A stretch of 10,234 nucleotides of DNA from assembly GCA_044233745.1 (NCBI GenBank), contig JBIIJN010000083.1, positions 1-10,234 of the forward strand, written 5' to 3'. Positions 1 to 7,353 of this stretch are shown here, piece after piece; within the stretch, counting starts at the first letter, position 1, and each line of letters starts with the position of its first letter. Source of the stretch: UBA6165 sp044233745. GTDB lineage: Bacteria > Bacteroidota > Bacteroidia > Flavobacteriales_D > Crocinitomicaceae. A program made the translations under genes and the position numbers. The notes beneath the pieces are model-generated. The model saw only the letters and a list, made by a program, of their open reading frames with translations, did no database searches and was not told where the DNA came from.

Positions 1-1
1 C

Positions 2-3000
2 ATTCATTATGCAGACGGTTCCCTGGCTTTTTCAGTTAATGAAATCTACCGCGCCAAGTTCAATCCCTTTTTGGAATTACTCATTTTCGGCATGTTCTTG
101 TTTGCAGGATTTTTTCTGTTTTATGGTCTATGGCGCTTGCTGAAAAAACAGGTTCAGGAGCAACAAAGAAAATCGTGGACGCTTATCGTTTTTCTACTTT
201 TTCTTTTGATATCCCGCTGGTTCGTTATCCAAAGCAACTTGATTGAATGGCAAAATTATTTCCCAGATTTTGAATTGTTTAACCCAAAAATATTTGCTTC
301 TTCTTGGTCGTCCACCTTGGGAGATTTGTTGATACACGTCTTTTATTTTGTATTGTTTACAGAACTTTTGGTATTTGCCTTTCGCCGTATCTCTTTTTCA
401 CAAAAGGAAATGTTGAGTAAGATTTTGGGTATTGTATTCTTCGCGTTGTTTTTGGTTTTGAGTTATTTCACAACAGCCATGATCACCCAGATTATTTTGG
501 ATTCTGATGTGCCCATGACTTATTTCAACTTCATGTCGCTCACGCCATTTTCATTTGTGTTTTTGGTGATTTTTTTCATCATTTTGTGGTGCTATTTCAA
601 TTTATCAACGGCTATTTTGCGCTTTGTGAGTCAGTCGGCACTCTCTAAAAACGTGTTGGGCGCTGTTTGGTTTGTGGGTTCTTCTTTGTTTGTCATTTAC
701 AGTGTAGGCAGTGATGTTCGTTTTTTAATTGTTGCAGCCATGCCGGTGGTATTTAGTTTGGCGATGTTGCTTATAGAGCCTTGGAAGACATGGCGCTTTA
801 GTTTTTCTCAGGTCATCATATTGTTGGGACTCTTTTCTTTGTATTTGGCTTTGCAACTCAATCTAACATTGAATCGTAAAGAGTTGGAAATCAGAGAGGT
901 TTATGCCAAAAAATTAATTTCTGAAAAAGAACTCGACACGGAGATCGAATATGGTATTTTAAGTCCAATTTTGTTAGAGTCGGAAGAGTTACAACAATTT
1001 TTCCGCGAACAGGATATGACGCAGGTGCAGGATATGAAACGCATTTTGGAGCGCAAATTTTTTCAAGGCTATTGGAATCGTTATGAAGTGGAATTTTACT
1101 TCAGCGATAAGGATAAAAACCCGATTTCCACGTTTGTTCAAATCAACGAAAATCCAGCACAGAAATACGACCAGATTATTGAAAATGCGGGGCTTGAATC
1201 AGAAATGACAAAGCATATTTATTATGTTTCGAATTTTGCTGAAAACCTGAGTTATCTGGTGCGAGAACCTGTATTAAGTGAGCTTGGCGATTCTTTGGGT
1301 TGGTTGTATTTGGCGCTGCGCTCTAAGGTGATTCCACAAGAAATTGGTTTTCCTCGTTTGTTGCTCAACGACAATTCCAAGGTGTTTTTTAAATTGGAAG
1401 ACTACAACATGGCGAAATACGTGCATGGAAAATTGGTGACGCGTTATGGGTCTTACAATTATCCGCTGGCCATAGGATCATTCTTGGTTGATTTTCAAAA
1501 CAAATCAGGCATCCTTGATGATTTGGATTTTGTGCATCAGGTTATCCATGGTGAAAGTAATAAAACGATCATTTTGTCGCGCCCGAAAGTAGGCATTGAG
1601 GAATATTTGACGACCTTTTCATTTTTGTTTTCAACTTTTGGCTTGTTGTTGATTATCAACTTGATGGGTTCTGGAAAGTTCATTTCCAATTGGGGTAAAA
1701 TAAAATTGGCTTTCCGCATTCAGTTGATTTTCATATTGTTGGTTTTTTTCTCTTTGTTGTTTTCAGGTATAGGAACAGGGGCCTATGTTCAACGCCAATA
1801 TCGGGAGTATCAAGAAGGTTTGTTGCGGGAAAAAGTGAGTTCGGTGCAAAAAGAATTACAAGGCAAATTGGAGTTTGAAACTTCCCTAGATAAGTCGGTG
1901 ATGGGCAATTATTTGGAGTTTTTACTGAATAAATTTTCCGTGATTTTTGTGTCCGACATCAATATGTACGACACGCGTGGGCAGTTGATTGCATCTTCGC
2001 GACCAGAGATTTTCAACCTGGGATTGTTGAGTCCGCAAATGAATCCACGGGCTTTTCGACAAATGTATAACCGCATGTTGAGCTTGTATGTGAACAATGA
2101 AAGCATCGGCAATCAGCAATATTTATCTGCATATGTGCCTTTGATAAACGGTCAGGGCGATCTCATTGCATATATCAACTTGCCTTATTTTGCTAAACAG
2201 AATGCCTTCGAAAGTGAGATAGCGGGTTTCTTATCGGCCATTATCAACATTTTTGTTCTACTTTTTGCCGTGAGTATTGTGATTGCGGTTTTTGTGACCA
2301 GTAGAATTGTGGATCCGCTCAAACAAATCCAAACCAGTTTATCGGGCTTCAAATTGGGCAAAGAGCAAACACCAATTTTGTATAAAGGCGACGATGAGAT
2401 TGGCGTTTTGGTTCGAGAATACAACACTAAACTACTTGAATTACAAGAGAGTAGTGAGAAATTGGCGCGCACCGAACGCGAGATGGCTTGGCGTGAGATG
2501 GCCAAACAAGTGGCACATGAAATCAAAAATCCATTGACGCCCATGAAGTTGCGTATTCAGCATTTCCAACGTTCTTTCGACCCAAATGCCGATGATGCCG
2601 ATGATAGAATAGCACAATTTTCTGATTCATTGATCGAACAAATTGACGCTCTAACCAATATTGCCAACGCCTTTTCTAACTTTGCCAAAATGCCGAAGTC
2701 TCAATTTGAAAAAGTGGATTTGGTGCGCATTGTCCGCTCAGTAGTTGACACATTTTCTGCCGAGGAGCACGTTACAATCAACGCCGAAATTGTTGTGGAT
2801 CATGCTTATATTATGGCAGATAAAGAGTTGATGCTTCGGGTGTTCAACAATTTAATTAAAAATGCCATTCAAGCTATTCCAATGCATAATGCGGGTATCA
2901 TTGAAATCCAACTGAAAGAGGAGGATAAAAAGGTGGTGATTGCTGTGCGTGATAATGGCACGGGTATTTCTGAGGAAATGAAGGATAAGATTTTTGTGCC

Positions 3001-3151
3001 TAATTTTACCACCAAATCAACTGGAACAGGCTTGGGATTGGCCATGGTGAAACAAATCATCGAGTCGCATGATGGTCAAATTTCCTTTGAAAGTGAACCT
3101 GGAAACACAGTTTTCACCATTCGATTACCTAAAAACATCAAACAATTATGA
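2..3151 (+). CDS. NtrY-like multi-pass sensor histidine kinase, 5' partial
   Basis: This inner-membrane sensor kinase should autophosphorylate on His and pass the phosphate to a response regulator, which is not in the window. The frame is open to the left edge (1049 codons visible), so the TTG at 71 is not the start and the true N-terminus lies upstream. Residues below are counted from that TTG. About eight hydrophobic helices fill residues 1-263, followed by a soluble region (about 264-515), helices near 517-535 and 550-573, and a second sensory region (574-722) that resembles a Cache domain (motifs YDTRGQLIASS and SAYVPLINGQG). A helix at 723-744 leads into a HAMP domain (745-798), the H-box HEIKNPLTP with phospho-accepting His816, and a HATPase domain with N-box Asn927/Asn931, DNGTG at 961-965 and GTGLGL at 985-990. 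The H-box is of the NtrY type (COG5000). The kinase assignment is certain; the signal and output are unknown, so no symbol is given. Confidence 0.93.
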   Translation: MHYADGSLAFSVNEIYRAKFNPFLELLIFGMFLFAGFFLFYGLWRLLKKQVQEQQRKSWTLIVFLLFLLISRWFVIQSNLIEWQNYFPDFELFNPKIFASSWSSTLGDLLIHVFYFVLFTELLVFAFRRISFSQKEMLSKILGIVFFALFLVLSYFTTAMITQIILDSDVPMTYFNFMSLTPFSFVFLVIFFIILWCYFNLSTAILRFVSQSALSKNVLGAVWFVGSSLFVIYSVGSDVRFLIVAAMPVVFSLAMLLIEPWKTWRFSFSQVIILLGLFSLYLALQLNLTLNRKELEIREVYAKKLISEKELDTEIEYGILSPILLESEELQQFFREQDMTQVQDMKRILERKFFQGYWNRYEVEFYFSDKDKNPISTFVQINENPAQKYDQIIENAGLESEMTKHIYYVSNFAENLSYLVREPVLSELGDSLGWLYLALRSKVIPQEIGFPRLLLNDNSKVFFKLEDYNMAKYVHGKLVTRYGSYNYPLAIGSFLVDFQNKSGILDDLDFVHQVIHGESNKTIILSRPKVGIEEYLTTFSFLFSTFGLLLIINLMGSGKFISNWGKIKLAFRIQLIFILLVFFSLLFSGIGTGAYVQRQYREYQEGLLREKVSSVQKELQGKLEFETSLDKSVMGNYLEFLLNKFSVIFVSDINMYDTRGQLIASSRPEIFNLGLLSPQMNPRAFRQMYNRMLSLYVNNESIGNQQYLSAYVPLINGQGDLIAYINLPYFAKQNAFESEIAGFLSAIINIFVLLFAVSIVIAVFVTSRIVDPLKQIQTSLSGFKLGKEQTPILYKGDDEIGVLVREYNTKLLELQESSEKLARTEREMAWREMAKQVAHEIKNPLTPMKLRIQHFQRSFDPNADDADDRIAQFSDSLIEQIDALTNIANAFSNFAKMPKSQFEKVDLVRIVRSVVDTFSAEEHVTINAEIVVDHAYIMADKELMLRVFNNLIKNAIQAIPMHNAGIIEIQLKEEDKKVVIAVRDNGTGISEEMKDKIFVPNFTTKSTGTGLGLAMVKQIIESHDGQISFESEPGNTVFTIRLPKNIKQL

Positions 3152-3837
3152 TTAAATTGAGCTATTTATTTTTTGGAGTCCTGTGCTGTTCATTGATTTT
3201 TTCGTCATGCAAGCAAACGCCAAAGGCCAGCGATATATCTCAGCAGTTCATGTATCCGAAAGCGCCAGAGCCTTATGTATATGTTTTTCAAGACAGCCTA
3301 GACCCATTTTTTGAAATGTTCGAACGCATCATCACCTACTACGACCCTTTGGGCAACCACCTGCTCATTGAGCGTTACAATTCAAACTTTGTTTTGGTGG
3401 AATCTTATGATTTGCTTTACGATAAAAATTTCCAAGTGTTCAATCATAAACTTTACGCCAACAATATTGAAATCATTGCAGAGGTAAGCGATTCTACCTT
3501 TGTGCCTTGGGAAGGTACTGGTGTTTTTGCATCAACTTTTCAAAGCACTGTAGATTCTATCATGTTTGTGATGCGCAATAAACGTTCGCTTCTTGATGAG
3601 CGGGGTTCATTTACCTGGGAAGGCAAGGAAATTCAAACCTTGCAAATGATTGATAGCATACAAACCATTGCAATTGACGTGAAAAATAAGCGCGAAAAAC
3701 CGGCCTCTGCTGTTGCGGTGCACGAATTTGCTGAGGGTCTTGGTCGGATAAGAATAAAAACTACAGACGGAAGTTCAAATCTTGTGCTCAAAGGCATTTT
3801 GTCGGAGTCAGAATGGAAAAAATTAATAACAAAATAA
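3148..3837 (+). CDS. Predicted lipoprotein of unknown function
   Basis: I do not recognise this 229-residue protein as a named family. It begins with a short lipoprotein signal peptide: MIKLSY, a hydrophobic stretch, then the lipobox FSSC with Cys21 as the predicted lipidated residue. The residues after the Cys (KQTPKAS) lack the run of Asp/Glu that exports some Bacteroidota lipoproteins to the cell surface, so a periplasm-facing anchor is more likely (inference). The mature part is soluble and rich in aromatic and acidic residues, with probable beta-strand character (for example LLIERYNSNFVLVESYDLLYD) and no visible catalytic motif. The start ATG overlaps the kinase TGA by 4 bases, which fixes the start and suggests translational coupling. 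A periplasmic partner or accessory of the kinase is possible but unproven. Confidence 0.85.
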   Translation: MIKLSYLFFGVLCCSLIFSSCKQTPKASDISQQFMYPKAPEPYVYVFQDSLDPFFEMFERIITYYDPLGNHLLIERYNSNFVLVESYDLLYDKNFQVFNHKLYANNIEIIAEVSDSTFVPWEGTGVFASTFQSTVDSIMFVMRNKRSLLDERGSFTWEGKEIQTLQMIDSIQTIAIDVKNKREKPASAVAVHEFAEGLGRIRIKTTDGSSNLVLKGILSESEWKKLITK

Positions 3838-3849
3838 ACCACATCGAAG

Positions 3850-6621
3850 ATGAAACAAATACTATTTACATTGGGTTTGTGCCTTTCAATAGGAGGCATA
3901 TTCGGGCAGAAAAAAGTGCTATCGGACCAAGACTACGACATTTGGAATACCTTAAAAAGCTATTTAATCGCCGACAATGGTGTTTGGATGAGTTATGAAT
4001 CGACGCCCTATCGTGGGGATGGCTTTGCTGTTTTGATGAGAACAGATTCCACAAATGTGAAGCGTTTTGACAGGATGTATTCCATGTTTTTTTCTGTGGA
4101 CAACAACTATTTTGCTGGTTTAGTGAAGCCGCAATTCGATACCCTGCGAAAACTGGAATTGGACAAAGTGAAGAAAGACAAATGGCCGAAAGACACATTG
4201 GTTGTTCATTTGTTAGAAAAAGACTCCACCATCCGAATAGCCACAATCATCGATTCTAAATTTTCGCGCAAAGGTTCGTGGATTGCTTACCGCAACGTTG
4301 ATAAAGCGGCTGTGGAGAAAAAAGGGCCTGCATCAAAAAAGAAAAAGTGTAAACTATTCCGAAAGAAAAAACCAACTCAGTTTGAGAAAAAAATCGAATC
4401 AGATGGTAAAATCTTATTTTTATGGAATCCACTGACAGGCAGAAAACATACTTTCGACTATGTAACAACGTATGATTTTTCAGATAGCGCCAAATTTCTT
4501 ACGCTTGTGACGCATGAAAAACGCTCCAAAAAAGATTATTATCAGCTGCAAGTGCATCGCAGCTTTAATGCGCAAAGCGTTTTTCAATCAGACACATTTA
4601 CAGCTGTTGGTAAGTGGACTTTCCATAAAGATGAGCACCAATTTGCTTTTTTGGCTTCTAAGGATACCAATTCCAACAACAAACATTTCTCATTGTATCA
4701 CTTGAATTTGTCTTCCGAACCAATATTAACCGTTTTAGACAGTGTTAAAATCAATCATCCTGAACAATGGATTCCGAGCAATTTTGGTCAGTTGGTGTTT
4801 GCCGAAGATGCGCCACGCCTGTTTTTTTCAATGGCGCCAAAACCTGTTTATGATGCCAAAGATACCCTCACCAAAGATGAAAAAGTAAGTTTGGATATCT
4901 GGCATTGGGAAGATAAAAAATTGCAGCCACGACAATTATTAACTGCAAAACGAGATAAGAATAAATCCTTTTTGTCGGTATTCGACTTGGAGGATTTGTC
5001 TGTGCGCTCACTTGAAAACGACACTTTGAGTCTTCGCTTTACTCCGAAACAAACAGCAATTTTTCTCGCTTATTCTGAGGAGAGTTATGCGGTTGAACAA
5101 GATTTCGCCTACCCGTGGCGGAGAGATGAATATGTTGTTTCGAGCAGTGGTGGACAACCTGAATTGGTAAGCCGTGGAACGCAAGATTTTTCAATTCTAG
5201 CGCCAAATGGAAAGCATATCGTGACATATGATAGTGAAAAAAATCAGTTTATGCTCACCAACGTGGGTAGCGGATCGGCTTGTTTGACATGTAAGTTTAA
5301 AACAGATTGGTTTGAAGATGTAAATGGACAGCCTTATGAGCCACAGCCCGAAGTGAAAATGTATTGGGAAAATGATAGAGAACATCTCTGGTTTGTGTCT
5401 AAACACGATGTGTATCGCATCAACTTGATAACACAGGATTATGAGCACATCTCGCAAGGTATAGGAAAAGAATTGGAACAGAATTTCACTGTGGTATCTT
5501 GGGATACAGATTCACTTTATTTTGATCCAAATCGCGCTTGGCTACAAGGGTTTAGCATGGTCACCAAAGAGACCAACATATATGTTTTAGACAACAATAT
5601 GCCTTATCTGAAAAAGAGCGTTTATGCAGATATTCGGGGTCTGGAAAAAATGAAAAATGATGATTTGGTCGTGTATCGTGTTTCTAGTGTTTCAGATTTC
5701 CCTGACTTGACTTTGGATAACATGGATTTATCTGCACCTCGATTGATGACGCGTATTAATCCGCAACAAGATGAATACAACTGGGCCAAGGTGGAATTGG
5801 TAACTTGGAAAACCAAAGATGGTGTTGAATTGGAAGGTTTGTTGTATACTCCAGAAAATTTGGATACAACGAAGTCTTACCCGATGATTGTGTATTACTA
5901 CGAATTAAACAGCGAAAACATCCACCGCCATTGGACTCCGCGACCTACGGCAAGTATTGTTTTCCCAACTGAATATGCATCGGGCGGCTATGTGATTTTT
6001 GTTCCAGACATTCGGTACAAACCGGGTTATCCAGCACAAGGAGCTTACGATTGTATTATGTCGGGCACTGACCATGTTTTGGCGAAATACAAATTCATCG
6101 ATGGCAAGAGAATGGGCTTGCAAGGACAAAGTTGGGGCGGTTATCAATCAGCTCAGTTGATTACGATGACCAATCGCTACAAGGCGGCTATGGCAGGTGC
6201 TCCTGTTTCCAATATGTTCTCTGCTTATGGCGGTATTAGATGGGGTAGCGGTATGAGTCGCCAGTTTCAATATGAGCGGACTCAAAGTAGAATTGGTTAC
6301 ACCATTTGGGAACGACCTGATTTGTATCAACTGAATTCCCCGATTTTCCATTTGCCTAAAGTTCAAACACCTTTGTTGATTATGCACAACGACAACGATG
6401 GCGCTGTTCCGTGGTACCAAGGCATCGAATTGTATATGGGTCTGCGTCGTTTGCAAAAGCCAGTTTGGTTGTTCAATTACAATGGAGATGAACACAATTT
6501 GATGGTGGAGTCTCATCGCCGCGATTTGAGCATCCGCATGCGTCAATTCTTCGATTATTATTTGATGGGAGCAGAAATGCCGGAGTGGATGCAAAGCGGA
6601 GTTAAAGCCGTTGATAAGTAG
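3850..6621 (+). CDS. Secreted S9 family (prolyl oligopeptidase type) serine peptidase
   Basis: This 923-residue exported peptidase probably cleaves peptides in the periplasm or outside the cell. A signal peptide covers residues 1-19 (LCLSIGGIFG, then Gln20). Residues about 40-640 are a beta-propeller-like N-terminal domain with the motif DIWHWED near 349-355. Residues about 650-915 are the alpha/beta-hydrolase domain. The catalytic triad can be read directly: Ser761 in GQSWGGYQ, Asp850 in HNDNDGAVP and His882 in GDEHNL. The protein is longer than classical prolyl oligopeptidase (about 700) and fits the large Bacteroidota S9 group. Oddities are a very basic stretch at 157-181 (12 Lys and 1 Arg in 25 residues) and a CLTC pair at 478-481. 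There is no type IX secretion C-terminal domain. It lies 12 bases after the lipoprotein gene, in the same likely operon. Cleavage specificity (Pro, Glu, Ala or dipeptidyl) cannot be read from sequence. Confidence 0.94.
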   Translation: MKQILFTLGLCLSIGGIFGQKKVLSDQDYDIWNTLKSYLIADNGVWMSYESTPYRGDGFAVLMRTDSTNVKRFDRMYSMFFSVDNNYFAGLVKPQFDTLRKLELDKVKKDKWPKDTLVVHLLEKDSTIRIATIIDSKFSRKGSWIAYRNVDKAAVEKKGPASKKKKCKLFRKKKPTQFEKKIESDGKILFLWNPLTGRKHTFDYVTTYDFSDSAKFLTLVTHEKRSKKDYYQLQVHRSFNAQSVFQSDTFTAVGKWTFHKDEHQFAFLASKDTNSNNKHFSLYHLNLSSEPILTVLDSVKINHPEQWIPSNFGQLVFAEDAPRLFFSMAPKPVYDAKDTLTKDEKVSLDIWHWEDKKLQPRQLLTAKRDKNKSFLSVFDLEDLSVRSLENDTLSLRFTPKQTAIFLAYSEESYAVEQDFAYPWRRDEYVVSSSGGQPELVSRGTQDFSILAPNGKHIVTYDSEKNQFMLTNVGSGSACLTCKFKTDWFEDVNGQPYEPQPEVKMYWENDREHLWFVSKHDVYRINLITQDYEHISQGIGKELEQNFTVVSWDTDSLYFDPNRAWLQGFSMVTKETNIYVLDNNMPYLKKSVYADIRGLEKMKNDDLVVYRVSSVSDFPDLTLDNMDLSAPRLMTRINPQQDEYNWAKVELVTWKTKDGVELEGLLYTPENLDTTKSYPMIVYYYELNSENIHRHWTPRPTASIVFPTEYASGGYVIFVPDIRYKPGYPAQGAYDCIMSGTDHVLAKYKFIDGKRMGLQGQSWGGYQSAQLITMTNRYKAAMAGAPVSNMFSAYGGIRWGSGMSRQFQYERTQSRIGYTIWERPDLYQLNSPIFHLPKVQTPLLIMHNDNDGAVPWYQGIELYMGLRRLQKPVWLFNYNGDEHNLMVESHRRDLSIRMRQFFDYYLMGAEMPEWMQSGVKAVDK

Positions 6622-6627
6622 CGTTTT

Positions 6628-7311
6628 ATGAATAAGCAAACCATACAAGACATTATCCAGTGGGATGTGCAATCTTGGCAGAAATCTTTGCATTTTTGGG
6701 AGGATGAGGTTCGATTTGCACCCAATATGAAGGCACTGGAACTCGGCGGTCGGCAAGGCGGACTTTCGTTGTGGTTGGCTTTGAAAGGCATTCAAACTAC
6801 GTGTAGTGATTTGGAAAAAGTCGAGGAAACCGCTTCTATTTTACATGAAAAATATGCTGTTGGCGACTTCGTGATATATCAAGACATAGACGCAACCAAT
6901 ATTCCGTATGAGAATCACTTTGATATCATTGTTTTTAAGTCAATTATCGGAGGAATTGGTTCAAATGACAATTTAGAGGCACAACGAGAAGCATTTAAAC
7001 AAATCCATAAAGCCCTGAAACCTGGCGGAAAACTGTTGTTCGCAGAAAACATGGTGGCTTCACCTTTGCATTTGTTTTTTAGGCGTCGTTTTGTGAATTG
7101 GGGCAACCGTTGGCGTTATGTGACACTGCAAGAAATGCACGATTTTCTTGGAGATTTTTCTCAGGTAAAATTCAAAACAACTGGATTTCTCGCCACATTT
7201 GGTAGAAGTGAATCCCAAAGAAAATTCCTTGCTTTTTTTGATCGAATTCTATTCAATCATATTACACCAAAGAGTTGGAGATATATTGGTTATGGGGTTG
7301 CGGTGAAGTAG
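6628..7311 (+). CDS. Class I SAM-dependent methyltransferase
   Basis: This 227-residue cytoplasmic protein is expected to transfer a methyl group from S-adenosylmethionine; the acceptor is unknown. A class I Rossmann fold is indicated by the glycine-rich motif I ALELGGRQGG (36-45), an acidic residue at the end of the second strand (CSD, Asp61) that would contact the SAM ribose, motif IV FDIIVFKS (98-105), and the motif LKPGGKLLFAEN (130-141). The C-terminal part is basic and aromatic (FRRRFVNWGNRWRYV, 151-165). The overall pattern recalls small-molecule or sugar methyltransferases seen in polysaccharide gene clusters, but no glycosyltransferase is nearby, so this is weak. The start codon lies 6 bases after the peptidase stop, so the gene is probably the last of the operon. 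A link to peptidase function is not evident. Confidence 0.88.
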   Translation: MNKQTIQDIIQWDVQSWQKSLHFWEDEVRFAPNMKALELGGRQGGLSLWLALKGIQTTCSDLEKVEETASILHEKYAVGDFVIYQDIDATNIPYENHFDIIVFKSIIGGIGSNDNLEAQREAFKQIHKALKPGGKLLFAENMVASPLHLFFRRRFVNWGNRWRYVTLQEMHDFLGDFSQVKFKTTGFLATFGRSESQRKFLAFFDRILFNHITPKSWRYIGYGVAVK

Positions 7312-7343
7312 GTTTAGTTCAGATTCTAACTAATAGCCAATAT
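7283..7343. terminator. Possible weak hairpins between convergent genes
   Basis: The 42-base gap between the methyltransferase stop and the receptor stop contains TTAGTT at 7314-7319 and AACTAA at 7328-7333, a perfect 6-bp inverted repeat with an 8-base loop. An alternative 11-bp pairing with one G-T wobble joins 7283-7293 (ATATTGGTTAT) to 7333-7343 (ATAGCCAATAT). Both stems are AT-rich and neither has a following T-tract, so a classical intrinsic terminator is not shown. One of them could act as a bidirectional termination structure for the converging transcripts. Confidence 0.22.
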
Positions 7344-7353
7344 CCAACCGCTC

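Noticed and set aside
71..73. TTG at 71 as the start of the kinase
   Set aside because: The same frame is open from base 2 with plausible coding sequence (DGSLAFSVNEIYRAKF), so the gene is cut by the window edge and the TTG is internal.
2185..2544. 119-codon antisense open frame inside the kinase gene
   Set aside because: It is opposite the HAMP and H-box coding region and shows no domain or independent signals; a shadow.
6148..6795. 215-codon antisense open frame across the peptidase and methyltransferase genes
   Set aside because: It lies opposite two genes with clear catalytic motifs, has no recognisable domain, and its composition (many His, Gln and Ser) is typical of an antisense shadow.
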